A DNA stretch of 64,000 bases from Tillus elongatus (Eukaryota > Arthropoda > Insecta > Coleoptera > Cleridae), in the NCBI GenBank assembly GCA_964006375.1, contig OZ023267.1, positions 22,069,739 to 22,133,738 of the forward strand, in the 5' to 3' direction. The translations under genes and the position numbers were made by a program. The notes under the pieces are model-generated. The model made no database searches and was not told the origin of the DNA. It worked only from the letters and a program-made list of their open reading frames with translations. How positions within the stretch are numbered: the stretch's first letter is position 1; the number at the start of each line of letters is the position of its first letter. This document shows, one piece after another, positions 39,611-50,700 of this stretch.

Positions 39611-39966
39611 CAAGCCGACCTATTTGAACTTAAGACCAATTCCCCAACAAAGAAACTACCCCACTAATTCCCAAGTCTTCGGAAGAAGAATTAATCAGGA
39701 AACCCCATTTCTACCAATCTGCCAAACAATCGCCCTCATAGAAATCACATCATTTCTCAACTAAATAATAACCAAGCTTGTCAAGAGCTGGAACAAGAGC
39801 TAGAACAAGAGCCTGCTCATTTCTATCAGGATGATAATAAATGTGAACCTGATGACAATTTTTATAACGACAAATTTAACGAACTAGATGAGCAGTATGG
39901 TGAAAATCAGGATTTTCACGATACAGCCTCGAAAACACAATAAAAACTTAATCGAACAGTATTGCC

Positions 39967-40212
39967 ATGCATCCCAAACTACCCTTCCTCTGTCTCCCCC
40001 CTTTTGGCCATCAAATTCTCATCGACAGTGGTGCCTCTGATAGCATCATCAATCAAGGTCCGGCCTATGGATTTTTCAGCCAATATATTTATCAAAAACT
40101 CTTCGCCATGAAATCCGTTGCCAAAATTCCCAGAGGTACTGATAACTTTCAGCTCCTTATATTACAAGAGTATGGTATTACATTTCCCTTTGATTTTCAT
40201 GTCATGCATTAG
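39967..40212 (+). pseudogene. Gypsy protease fragment
   Basis: ILIDSGASDSIIN contains the DSG active-site motif of retroelement aspartic proteases. The frame ends at a stop before any reverse transcriptase motif. Confidence 0.75.
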
Positions 40213-40244
40213 CATGATCATTTCGACAGCACGAACTGCAACAG

Positions 40245-41240
40245 ATGACTGACTTTCTAAAATCTTACATTGACCCTAAGAATAATTGCGGTATATTATT
40301 TTTGGATCCACAACTTGAACATTACTTTAGAATAATAGCTTCTAGTCCTTTCAATAGTTCTGTTAAAATAATTAACCGTACAAAACGATTACAAGACGTA
40401 ACTGAAATTACAGAACAAGAAGGAACGATACAAGACTATCACGAGCGAAACCATAACGGCATTAACGAGACGTGCGTACAACTAAAAATAAAATTTTAAT
40501 GGCCTAACATGAAAATTCAGATTAACGATTTTATTAATAAGCATGATGTATGCCTTCAAGCAAAATATGATCGTAACCCGTATAAACGCCCTTTCCAAGG
40601 ACCCCTTCTAGACCCTTCGAAGTTATACACCTCGATGTATTTAGTTTTGATAACTGCAAGTTCTTAACAATCGTTGATTTGTTCAGTAAATATGCCCAAG
40701 CGTATTACATTATCGATACTACGACCCTGGCCGTAGTCAACAAACTACGTCACTTCTTCTCTCACCATAGCTCCCCTCTAAAATGGCCTCGGACTCTGAC
40801 CGAGAATTCAAAAATGTTGTACTTAAAGAGTTCTGTTCCATGTTTAAAATCAATTTGCGTATTACTACCTCTCGCAACTCCATTTCAAATTCGCCTGTAG
40901 ACCTTTTACATTCGACACTACTGGAAAAAATACGTGTCCTTAAAATGCGAAATCCAAACGAAAGCCCTCAGTCTCTCATGATCACGCTGTATTGATCTAC
41001 AACCACGCGATACACACTTCAGCAGGCCACTCTCCTTTCAAACTTGTCTATGGCCCATATGATGAGATACCACCTATTGATCCCCATCAAAGAGTTCTAG
41101 AAGAATACAAAAATAAACGACCAAAAGAAATACTTCCATTTTACAAGTCTATCTACGAAAACCAAAAACAAAAAGCAACAGAGCGCCTGGAGAAAATTAA
41201 TGAACTTCAATAACAAAATATTCAGATAAACGAGAAAACG
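40245..41240 (+). pseudogene. Gypsy integrase, broken
   Basis: The zinc-binding region (DYHERNHNGINET near 40435, then DVCLQAKYDRNP) is present, with the first Cys of the CxxC pair apparently intact. The core reads LTIVDLFSKYAQAYYIID (near 40665), ASDSDREFKNVVLKEFCS (near 40785) and SNSPVDLLHSTLLEKIRVL. The last catalytic Glu, normally in a VERFHST-type motif, is Asp (VDLLHST). The tail AGHSPFKLVYGPYDEIPP is typical of Gypsy integrases. Frame changes occur near 40500, 40630, 40790 and 40990. Inactive. Confidence 0.8.
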
Positions 41241-41544
41241 TTGTAGTAAGAGTACCACCAGTCCGAATGGCAGATGCATTTATAAAATTCATTCCGATAC
41301 TTCTTTCCCATTCAAAAAAGCAAACGGCTCATCTTAATAAAACTAAAAGAGCGAAGAATAAATTTCCTTCCTTACAGCCTGCTGTGCCTACGTCTGAAGA
41401 CAGCCCTACTCCTTCGATTTCAACCAATTCAAATTAATGACTAATTCAAAGATTACGTTGAAATTGCCAAAACTTTAAATGTTAATATAGGTTTTACTTT
41501 TATTTCAATCTCACACTTATGTAAGATAACTGTAATATTTTATT

Positions 41545-43010
41545 ATACCAGTGTATCAGATTGTGTATTCTGTAGAAGAAAGAGTTGAAATAATTACTTT
41601 TTTTTTCAAAAACGATGACTGTGTCAACCGTACCGCAAATTTGTTTAATGAACGACATCCGAACAGACATGTTAATAGAAAATACATTTTGGAGTTAGTT
41701 GCAAAGTTTCGACAAAGTGGTTCAGTAGCCAACAAAAAAACGGCATCCTGAACGTGAATTTCCGGTTAGAAATGAGACTGCTGAGAGTGAAGTTTTAGGA
41801 CAAATTGCTGCAGACCCAACTTTAAGCACGCGAAAATTGGCCACTGTTTCAAACATCAAAAGAAGAACCATTCAGCGAATATTGAAGCATCATAAATTTC
41901 ACCCGTATAAAATTCATCTTGTACAACAACTGAATGAAGATGATTTTGATCGGCGGCTGGAGTTTTGTTAAGTTATGACTGCACGAATAGCTGATAACGG
42001 GAACTTTCTGTTCAATATCTGTTTTTCAGACGAGTGCACGTTTTTATTAAACTCTACAGTCAATCGTCGTAATTGCCGTTATTGGGCAGATAATAATCCA
42101 AGAAATTTTCACGAAGTCCACACTCAAACGCCAGAGAAATTAAATGTCTGGACTGGCATTTTTGGAGACCGTTTAATAAGACCAATTTTTCTTGATAGCA
42201 ATTTGAGTGGCGAAACGTATTTGGAGTTACTAGAAGATATCGTTTACCCTCTACTAGTTGACATTGTTGAAAATGATGATCGCTACAAGAAAATCAATTA
42301 GTGTTTCAACAAGATGGAGCTCCTCCGCATTTTTCACAAGGTGTTAGGGAGTTTTTGAACAGAGAGTTTCCAGGAAAATGGATGGTGCTATTGAGTGGCC
42401 CCCTAGATCACCAGATTTAAGTCCTTTAGACTTCTTTCTATGAAGCCATTTGAAGAGTAATTTACGCAACAGAACCGGAGTCTCTGGAAGAATTACGATG
42501 ACGCATTGTTGAAGAATGCGGTCTAATAATTCCACAAATGCTCCAGAATGCCAGAGCTCGTTTTAAACAAGATTTGTACTTTTGTATGGAAGCTGGTGGT
42601 CAACAATTTGAACACTTACTTAACTGAAAAAACATTTTTGAAGGTTTGGTTTTGTTTTTTAGGTTTTTTTTTAAGGAAAAATTGACTAATTAGTGCATTT
42701 CTTTTCACAATGAACGAAATACGTTCTTGCAACTCCAACTGTGAATAATTTTTAAACGAGTTGATAAAACTTCCAGATAAATTAGTGTGATGAATTTAGA
42801 AAAGAACTTTCAAATAATGTAACACTCGACCCATGTTACCTATTTAAAATATAAGGATTGTTTTTACCATCCTTAAGGGGTTGATGTAACAAAGTTTAGT
42901 TTTATGTCAAAACATGTCACCCTCAATATTAAAATTGACGACTTTCAGCGTTTCTTAAAAAAAATTATCTGGATGCAAATCGGTCTGTTTCGTTTTCAAT
43001 ACCACACCCT
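41545..43010 (+). mobile_element. DD41D mariner-like transposon M4, left end missing
   Basis: Same family as M2. The right inverted repeat (about 42840-43010) ends GTTTCGTTTTCAATACC with ACACCCT and matches the M2 ends. No left inverted repeat is visible before the coding region, where Gypsy-flanking sequence joins directly. Confidence 0.8.
41560..42627 (+). pseudogene. DD41D mariner-like transposase of M4, broken
   Basis: Close relative of the M2 transposase. The start codon is changed to ATT (41560) before VYSVEERVEIITF. VNRKYILELVAKFRQSG and STRKLATVSNIKRRTIQ-type helix-turn-helix regions follow. The first catalytic motif is intact (FSDECTFLLNSTV), unlike M2. QQDGAPPHFSQGVREFLN follows a TAG stop at 42299-42301. 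A deletion after NREFPGKW breaks the frame before RSPDLSPLD-equivalent sequence near 42410-42430. The reading resumes to EAGGQQFEHLLN and stop. Together M2 and M4 define a consensus of about 350 residues. Confidence 0.85.
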
Positions 43011-43301
43011 ATATGTATCAATATGCGCATGGTAGGTGACTACTCTGTCTTTGTCTGGCATCATCACTTAAGTTGATTTAATTCACTTCTTTCAGATTTT
43101 ATTTTTACTTTGGAAAAAACTCTAAATTTTATGTACTAAATTACTCAAAAATCACAACAAAAGTTTATTCGCTTCATTTCTAGCGACCTGTAAAGTCTCA
43201 TTCGAGTTAATTTAATACTTTATAAAATACAGCGTATTCAAAATTATTTTTGTATATTATTTAGGGGAAAAATGTCCGTTATAGCTGATTCAGCAACTCG
43301 T

Positions 43302-43410
43302 CCGCGATTGTAACGAAATGAGGGCTTGTGCCATGTTTCGTTCAAATCCTAATTCCGGCTCATTTGAAAAAAGTTCCGGAATGTCTCACCATCGTGACCT
43401 CTCTGTTAGT
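43302..43410 (+). repeat. Short dispersed repeat shared with 12785-12905
   Basis: CGTCCGCGATTGTAACGAAA and GCTTGTGCCATGTTTCGTTC with CTAATTCCGG are the same in both places over about 110 bp. At 12.8 kb it follows a palindromic element; here it precedes a DD41D terminal fragment. Its parent element is unknown. Confidence 0.6.
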
Positions 43411-43460
43411 GAAAAAAAAATCTTTGGACGCAAATCCGTCTGTTTCGTTTTCAATGCGTC

Positions 43461-43514
<54 letters not shown>
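43411..43514. repeat. DD41D inverted-repeat fragment followed by (TA)n
   Basis: 43418-43462 matches the outer end of M2 and M4 (CTTTGGACGCAAATCCG, GTTTCGTTTTCAATGCG), then a 52-bp TA array (43463-43514). The arrangement is as at the right side of M2, with the rest of the element missing. Confidence 0.8.
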
Positions 43515-43515
<1 letters not shown>

Positions 43516-44189
43516 CGTATATCAGTTTAGGATTTTCGTTTACAGAAATATTTTAAAATCCGTATTGCAAAAATGGTGTACCTCACCACCAGAATAGAAA
43601 TATAATAAATGCTTTCTAGGTAAGTTATATTTGAAGAAACAGCCTTGATTAAGGACGCGCATTGGAAAAAAAATAAGAACAAATTTGATGTTATATGAAA
43701 ATAAATCCTCATGCCATAGCATGTTGATATTTTCACTGTCACTGTAAATGAAGTATGACAAGAGAATATTATTAGGTTCACTGTGTTGAAATTTTTTTAA
43801 CCCATTAGGTACTGGTAAAATATGAAGAATGTCAACTCAGCGCGGGAGTTTATTCAAGTAATATTTACGTGAACATTTGTCAGGTTTCAAAACACGTGAA
43901 GGCATTTTCTCATATCCCTTGATGTAAACATAGTCTCAGTCGGAAAACAATGAATTACATAAGCACGAGGTATAATATGGTATCGTTTTTCATTTTCCGG
44001 GCAGACATGATAAACACGTTATATTGTTTTATAAATATAAATATGTATATACACGATACGTGGAATGCAATATTTGAATACTCGGAATTTCTTTTCAGGG
44101 GTGGATGCGCGATCATTTTGCAAACTCCAAATACAAAAGAATGCTCTTATTTACAACGTCGACAGTATTTGATCTGAAATTTAAGAATA
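43515..44189. other. Unassigned region
   Basis: No gene or internal repeat partner recognised. TTTCTTTTCAG at about 44089-44099 resembles a splice acceptor, but no exon follows that I can support. Confidence 0.35.
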
Positions 44190-45168
44190 GTCTGGACGCA
44201 GCAAGTGCCTTATGGAAGTGAATTTTCATAAAAATGTTTTTAATAGCAAATATGTCTCTTTAATGCAGGCAGGCATCAATTTGGCCACCGGTATAACCTA
44301 TATAGTAGAAACAATGTACCACATTTTATCAAAACTTGCATGAAAATGTAAAAAAAAATTCCGAAAATAAACTTAAATTGCTTCCGAGAAAACTCGTTTC
44401 CTAGCCGACGAACCTTAGGTTAATAGCAAATTGAGTTATTGAATTTTGAACCATTTAATGAAAATTCGCTACCAAAACGCACTCACTGCGTCTCGACTTT
44501 TTTTACAAACATGCATCATATTTCGATGAAAAATGCAAAAATGCAATTAGGAATGTTCAAAAAAAAAGTAGGTATCACCAACGACTTATGGGCCACCCTG
44601 TGATTGTCAAAATAATTTTATAAGATGCAGCTCAAGACACCCTATAAGTAACGTATACAATTTTTTCTTTTATCTTGCATAATAACAATTATATTGAGCT
44701 TTTCCGTAGAAATGCGTCATCCTGTATATATGTAAATAGAAAGTAAACCGGATATTGATTCTTGGGAACCTAGTTTGCGCTCATTTGAAGAAATCTTTTT
44801 AGAAATCAAAAGTCTCGGTCTCCTCATTAACGATTTTTTTCTACGAAAATTAGCTAAAAATTATAAACCGTTAAACCATAAACTTAACTAAAACTACTGC
44901 CAAATGATCAGAGAAAGGGTCTATCTGAAATGAATTTTCTGGAAATATATTATTAAAATAAAGGGAAATAATGGTTGAAGCTCAAACTTAAGGGCTTGCA
45001 GAGCACTCTTTACATAATCCGTATGTCTTTCAGGCTCTTTGCCTAAAAGTTGCCAATTTTGACGTTTCAAATTGCGACTTTTTACGTTGTGGGGAAAACC
45101 CCAATTTTTTTCTTTAAATGCCTCTAACTTTTTTGTCTTTAAACCTACAGACATACATTTTGGTAAAT

Positions 45169-45245
<77 letters not shown>

Positions 45246-45365
45246 GAAACTGAACCTGGATATGGGTTCTAGGGAGCCTAGTTCGCGGTCATTTCAATAC
45301 ATTTTGTCTAAATTTAAAAGTCGGGATCTCCTCATTAGTGATTTTTTTAAAAGAAAATTCACTAA
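44190..45365 (+). mobile_element. (TA)n-core element, nearly complete
   Basis: Start GTCTGGACGCAGCAAGTGCC at 44190. The inverted partner end is at 44458-44485. The full body follows, with GTATCACCAACGACTTATGG and CAGCTCAAGACACCC. The left flank stops early at TTGGTAAATGG, so the AAGCC-to-GAGTTATCGG part before the core is deleted. After the core: GAAACTGAACCTGGATATGG, TCGGGATCTCCTCATTAGTG and the hairpin ending AATTCACTAA at 45365. Confidence 0.8.
45171..45242. repeat. (TA)n microsatellite
   Basis: 36 TA units, core of the element at 44190-45365. Confidence 0.95.
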
Positions 45366-45374
45366 AATAGGCAC

Positions 45375-45697
45375 TTCTAAAGCCACGGAAAAAGTCTACG
45401 ACTGTATTAAATATGGAACAGTTTCACTAAGTTAGGGCAAGAAAAAACAACCAGATATGCTATTTAAATTGAATTAAGTCTTAAAACTGTCGTCTTCTCT
45501 TTATCAGATAATTTTTTTATACAAAAGCTCGCTAAAAAACTCATCGGAATAACAACAATCTGATAAGATAACGGTAAGGTGAAATGAGATTTAAAAAAAC
45601 AATTCATAAAAAAGTAAAGTCACTAACTAGGATTAGAACTCGTCATGTCGGAGTCGACTCTCCGATGTACATGGCTTACCCAACTGGGCTCTGCCGA
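45375..45697 (-). mobile_element. tRNA-derived SINE, family B (reverse copy)
   Basis: On the minus strand: TCGGCAGAGCCCAGTTGGGT (A box region), then CGAGTTCTAATCCTAG (B box), then GTTAGTGAC and the body shared with 5450-5765. The other end shares CCACGGAAAAAGTCTACGAC and CGGTTTCACTAAG-type words, inverted. Confidence 0.7.
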
Positions 45698-45929
45698 AGA
45701 TATATGTACAAGCAGCTAGCAGGTATATCTCGTAATACATGTTAAGTGTCTAACGTTACAATTTACATACAACAATTTCGATTTGCAATGGATTTTTTGC
45801 TCATATTTTAACGAAATAAACTTAGACACATATCTAGGAGCTTGTTAGTCATTCCTTGTCGTATCTTTAACTCATATTTGTAGTCCTACAATAATTCTCA
45901 ATTTTGACGTTTTAACTTTCTTCAGATTT

Positions 45930-46493
45930 AATTATTTAAAAATAAATTTTCCTCTAACTATTTTGTCTTTTAATATAGAGATATTAATTTTGGTACATAA
46001 AATACTCTTTATGACAGAAACCAGCATACCAATATAAGTTGCCCTTACTTTGTTATAGTTGACGTGAGTGCGTATACATAAGTGTATATGCGCTCGCGTA
46101 TGTGTGTGAGTGGATATCTATGTAAGTTTTAATTTTGATATATATTTTTAGTAAACAGCAAGTGTATAGGGAGATAAAAGGAAAAAGTTAAAGAGCTCGT
46201 TAGATTAACATTCTTAAGACAGGTTTTGCCATTGTGAAAAGCAAGGTCAGATGCATCCTTGTTCATTTTGAAGATTGACAGCGACTGAATGAGCCAGGTC
46301 TCAAAGTCAAAACTTTAATAAAAAAAACTTTCATATATCCAGAGACACAATTTTTTTTCTAAAGAAAACACAAAATTTTCCGGGAAAACCTGTGCCGATT
46401 TTCCTAACTAACGAACTTGTCCAAGCCACTTGCAAAAGGAAGGTATGAACCAAATTTGATCAAAATCTGCCCATTATTTTTTGAGTTATCGGT

Positions 46494-46574
<81 letters not shown>
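45930..46574 (+). mobile_element. (TA)n-core element, left part, split by the Gypsy insertion
   Basis: Contains TTTTGTCTTTTAATATAGAG, TTGCCCTTACTTTGTTAT, a locally divergent stretch (46070-46340), then AACGAACTTGTCCAAGCC, TTTTTTGAGTTATCGGTG and the core (46497-46574). The right part continues at 56020 after the retrotransposon. Confidence 0.75.
46497..46574. repeat. (TA)n microsatellite, left of the Gypsy element
   Basis: About 39 TA units, continuous in type with 56020-56131 on the other side of the retrotransposon. Confidence 0.95.
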
Positions 46575-46577
<3 letters not shown>

Positions 46578-48655
46578 GCTGAGAATTGCTAAGGCCATAT
46601 AAAAGTTATAAAAACAAAAATGAAAACCCTTACGGAAACTACTATGATAATGTTAAATTCTGATTATTGATTAAAAAATTGGGTGATCAGATTAGTGATG
46701 GGGGGTAGTAGTTGTACCACTGGTCAGTAATAAGTAAAATACTTACGGTTTACACGTAATGCATATGGGTTCTCTGTATATTGTATACATATCCACATCG
46801 TGCGACATATTTTACTGTACACTAAAACAGAAAACAAAATAATAACATTAAAACACAAGCACATTCACTATTATTGTTAGTCAGTGTTATTTGGAGAAGC
46901 AATGAAAGATATATAGCCATAATTTGTTGGAATGATAATTAAATGAGTCTTAAAAAGTTTAACTAGCAATTTGGAAAATATCTCAGTTAAAGTGAAATCA
47001 AAAGAGCCAGAAATCTATATGTAGATAGATTGAAATATTAAGCATGAAATACATACCAAAGAATTATGTTATAAAATCAATTACCTGAAGGTAATGAACA
47101 AAACAAATGTTGTATGATGTTTTCAATATGTAAATTTAGTTTTATTTATGTGAACAATGAACTGAAATGTACCCATATATGTGTCTGTGTTTATAAAAAC
47201 AATGAACTGGAAGTTTCTAAAGACCGTGTTTAGTGTGTTGTGGAACTTTGAAATCAAGATTGCAGCATATGAATTTAATGAATTTGTTATTGACTATAAT
47301 TAGATTAAAAAAGTAAGGTTAGGCCAAATGTCATTTTTAAGAATAAGGATTTATTTTCTACTTACACGACGGTTTCCAAGGAGATTAGCTGTCAAACGTA
47401 TTAATTACCTAATTGGAAGAGAGAATGCCATGAACAGACAGGAAACACCAAATGTGAGATGAATTTGGGCAACATTTCCGCTTTTGTTATGAATTATGGT
47501 TGGTTGTTGATGAAATTTAGATGCGAGAGCGCGTCATTCTTGCTTCCCATTTTTTAATATAAATATTTTAAAGTATAAATTGTCCAAGGGAAATTCAATT
47601 TGCCGCTAAAACAAAGAAGAGACGTTATATCAAGTTTTTAACGTAAGGAAGTACGAGATAAGCAGTAAATATATCAATAATACGTACATTTGAGGATACC
47701 CAATACCATTAGCGAGGAAGCCAAGGTTAGAGATTTATTTTATTTAATGTATAGCAGCTCAACCAGACAAATATTTCAATAAAAAGACAGCCCATTCTGT
47801 CAAATATCATTTTATGCAAATGTGTTTATGGGAAATTAAGATTTAAACGCATAAAGTAGAAATCTTATGGGATAATTTAACCATAGTTCAACATTGCGAA
47901 TACAGAGGGAGTGCAGGTCAAGGATCCATATTTTATTAATAAGAACAATTGAATGAAAGCCGTAAATTCGGATACTAAATTTAATCATTGTAAATTGATA
48001 TTAGTTTGATAATTAGAACAACGGATCCGTTTAAAGTTTAGAGTTTAGATTTTAAATTTGAAATTGTGCCAATAAAATTTGTTTAAGAATTTTGAAACGT
48101 AATTCTTTGAAAACCAATAATAAGATAATAAGGCTACTACAAATATTTGCAGGCTACTTTCTTCCTATTTTAGCAGAACCGACTACTGAGATAAGTAAGT
48201 AAATAAAATATTTGAATATAATTTATTTGACATACATATATGTATATATAATAGAAGGATAGGCAACCCAAATAACCCTGAGATAGCTTAAATCACAAGA
48301 GTCACAAAACATATTTTATTCAGATAAAGTTTCACACAAAATAATATACAGAGTCACCCATAATACATGGTGTAAAAAAAATAATACAAGGTGTAAATAA
48401 AATTTTTAATATCACTTTTCCATATATAAAATAATTCTAAATATAAATATCAAATATCATTTCAATATCATAAATACAATAATAATAATAATTATAAAAT
48501 TTTATAATATATAAAAGCCAAAGCTGATTGTAATCAAAGCCAATAATTAAATAATTGACGCCCAACAGTGGGGCATTAAAATATAAAATATATATAATAT
48601 AAAAATAAAATAAATTAATAAAATAAAATTCAAAGCCAATTATTAATAATATAAT
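46575..48655 (+). repeat. 5' LTR
   Basis: About 2081 bp starting TGTGCTGAGAATTGCTAAGG and ending ATTAATAATATAAT. It carries promoter and polyadenylation functions of the element. Its last 110 bp contains a second primer-site-like word, TTGACGCCCAACAGTGGGGC (48555-48574). The exact ends are uncertain by one or two bases because TA sequence flanks the insertion. Confidence 0.92.
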
Positions 48656-48752
48656 TGGCGCCGCAACGTTCGGGCACAGCAAAAATAGGGGAAACTAGCC
48701 ATAACGTCCAGGCACAGCCAAACAGGGGATCAAACTGCAACATCTGGGCACA
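48656..48752 (+). promoter_or_regulatory. Primer-binding site and repeated leader
   Basis: TGGCGCCGCAACGTTCGGGC directly follows the LTR, as a tRNA primer site should (TGGCGCC suits a lysine tRNA 3' end). The leader then repeats a unit of about 37 bp: AACGTTCGGGCACAG, ATAACGTCCAGGCACAG and CAACATCTGGGCACAG, each followed by a G-rich AGGGG word in the first two. Confidence 0.7.
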
Positions 48753-48837
48753 GGAATTCTTAACATAGGTAGAGCCAGACCTGAAAAACAAAAATTTAAT
48801 TACTGACCATCCTAAATAAAGAAATTTAAACATAAAA

Positions 48838-50700
48838 ATGTCGCAACAAAAGCAAACAAGAGATAGAAAAACAAAAAAGACTGAAGAAATACAGCAGGAG
48901 GAACAATTTGATGAAGGAGACACAGGAGAAGAGAAAACAGAAGAAATTTTAGTAAAAGAAACCGTATCGCAGGAGGAAATACCAGATAAACCGGAGGAGA
49001 GTGAAGAAACTGAAACGATAGAACCGAACGCACAAGGAGAAACGCCAAGTATGGAACAAAATTTATTGCAACAAATGGCAAGTATGTTTCGACAAAATAT
49101 GGAAAGTATAAATAATAAAATGGCCGAGCAAGAGAGAAATATGAATAAAATAAAGGATAGTATAAATGAAAACATGAATGAAAAATTGCAGAAACAAGAA
49201 GAAAACCTGAGTGATAAAATGGCAAAGCAAGAAGATATGAAAAATCTAGAAGTATTTATACAGAATGTAACAACAGAAATCAAAACGGATATGAATAAAT
49301 TACAAGAAAATGATACTATATTGTATAGAAACATTCAAGATCTCAGAGAAGAAACGAAAGAAAATATAGAAAAACTCAAGCTAGATATGGAAAACAGGAT
49401 GGCAGGAAAAATAGAAGTAAGTGAGAAATATCTCATGGAGGAAATGAACAGGAAACAAAACACCTTGGAAAAGGAAAATGAGTTGCTAATTATACAAATA
49501 AGAAGTGACATGGACGAGGCAAAACAGAAATGTCAACAAAATTGCCAGAAAATAGAAACCGAAATGAATACAGGGATGCAAGAAATTCACGACCACTTAT
49601 ATAATCAAGCCGAGAAAACCAGAGAAGAGTTTACAAAAGTCGAAACGCAAATACAAATGGTTGACTCAGAAATAACACACATAAAAAAGAAAACAGAGGA
49701 GCAAATTGGCAAGACGAGAGAAGAAATCTTCAACAAAATAAACAGTCAAAACACCAGAAGCTACGGTATGCCAATAAATATGGATACAGGAACAAAATTT
49801 GATGGAAATATAAACAAACTACACCCCAGAGTGTTTATCAACAGCATAAAAAACAAAGTAAGATATATAACTGATATCAACGATGTAAAGGACGTGATAA
49901 GGATGCAGCTGGTAGGAAATCCTCTACTATGGTTTTCCAGTAGAGAAAACGAAATCCACAACATAGAAGAATTTGAACTTCTTTTCATGAAATTTTACTG
50001 GGGAGAGTTCCATCAAGGAATATTCAGAGAAAAACTTTACTTTGGACGGTTCGATTACAATAAAAATCAAGATTTTAGCAACTATTGTCTGCATTTATAC
50101 AATACAGCGCAGTACCTACACCCGAGAATGGAGGAAGAAGAAATAGTCATGTATATCTCCAGGCATTTCGAAAACCAGATTACGGAGACAATTGCCATTA
50201 ATAATATCAAAACGATGGAGCAACTATTAACTTATTTGACAAGAATTGAAAGAACCCTAAGGACAAGAAATATAAGAAATAAGGGGGAAAACAAACCAGA
50301 CTACAGAAGACCAAATTATCAAGAGAATCAAAGATATGGAGGTAACACATATGACAATAGGGGAAGATACAACCAAAATGAAGCAAGACCTGGGGTATCG
50401 AACAACAATAGCAACCCAAGAAATTATCAGTATCAAAACAGGGATAGAAACAGAAATGACCAAGGAAATTACGACAACACAAGACAAGATCAGAGGCAAT
50501 ACAGATATAACAACAATTATCAGCCAGGAAGAACACAGATGCCCAGGACAAATGACAACAATAACCGTCAATATCCTAATCCAGGTGGCCAACTAAGAAA
50601 TTGTGCAATGGCAAATAATATACCACAACAAATTGAAGAGCAAAACAGAATTGAAGTCGCAGCACAGATACATGGACCCAGCCAAAATTTTTTAGAATAA
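48838..50700 (+). CDS. gag: Gag polyprotein of the Gypsy element
   Basis: 620 residues, ATG start (MSQQKQTRD). The protein forms the virus-like particle and binds element RNA. An acidic, Glu-rich N-terminus (1-70) is followed by a long predicted coiled coil rich in Lys, Glu and Met (about 72-310). The capsid-type retrotransposon Gag domain follows (about 315-470, with HPRVFINSIKNKVRYI, GNPLLWFSSRENEI and FREKLYFGRFDYNKNQDFSN). The tail is low-complexity, rich in Asn, Gln, Arg and Tyr (471-620), and probably binds nucleic acid. There is no CCHC zinc knuckle, as in several insect Gypsy lineages. The frame is intact. pol opens in the -1 frame from 50655 and overlaps the gag end by 46 nt. Long minus-strand frames opposite are shadows. 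Confidence 0.95.
   Translation: MSQQKQTRDRKTKKTEEIQQEEQFDEGDTGEEKTEEILVKETVSQEEIPDKPEESEETETIEPNAQGETPSMEQNLLQQMASMFRQNMESINNKMAEQERNMNKIKDSINENMNEKLQKQEENLSDKMAKQEDMKNLEVFIQNVTTEIKTDMNKLQENDTILYRNIQDLREETKENIEKLKLDMENRMAGKIEVSEKYLMEEMNRKQNTLEKENELLIIQIRSDMDEAKQKCQQNCQKIETEMNTGMQEIHDHLYNQAEKTREEFTKVETQIQMVDSEITHIKKKTEEQIGKTREEIFNKINSQNTRSYGMPINMDTGTKFDGNINKLHPRVFINSIKNKVRYITDINDVKDVIRMQLVGNPLLWFSSRENEIHNIEEFELLFMKFYWGEFHQGIFREKLYFGRFDYNKNQDFSNYCLHLYNTAQYLHPRMEEEEIVMYISRHFENQITETIAINNIKTMEQLLTYLTRIERTLRTRNIRNKGENKPDYRRPNYQENQRYGGNTYDNRGRYNQNEARPGVSNNNSNPRNYQYQNRDRNRNDQGNYDNTRQDQRQYRYNNNYQPGRTQMPRTNDNNNRQYPNPGGQLRNCAMANNIPQQIEEQNRIEVAAQIHGPSQNFLE
50685..50691 (+). promoter_or_regulatory. -1 ribosomal frameshift heptamer (A AAT TTT)
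   Basis: In gag phase the bases are A|AAT|TTT, the canonical X XXY YYZ slippery form. It lies seven bases before the gag stop (50698-50700). Slipping back one base puts the ribosome in the pol frame, which has no stop between 50655 and 53850. No downstream structure was assessed. Confidence 0.65.

Larger units (their letters stand above)
38700..41460 (+). mobile_element. Ty3/Gypsy retrotransposon remnant lacking reverse transcriptase
   Basis: Plus-strand order: gag pieces (38730-39610), protease (39967-40212), integrase (40245-41240). The protease is followed within about 30 bp by the integrase zinc-finger region, so the whole reverse transcriptase and RNase H (usually about 1.4 kb) is deleted. 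No LTR pair found. A DD41D element abuts the 3' side at about 41545. Confidence 0.75.

Noticed and set aside
44089..44177. Host exon after a splice-acceptor-like TTTCTTTTCAG
   Set aside because: No conserved protein motif, donor site or second exon could be supported, and such words are common by chance in AT-rich DNA.
48630..49334. Long minus-strand frame (234 codons) rich in Ser, Phe and Cys
   Set aside because: It is antisense to the Lys/Glu/Asn-rich gag and its leader and reflects gag codon bias.
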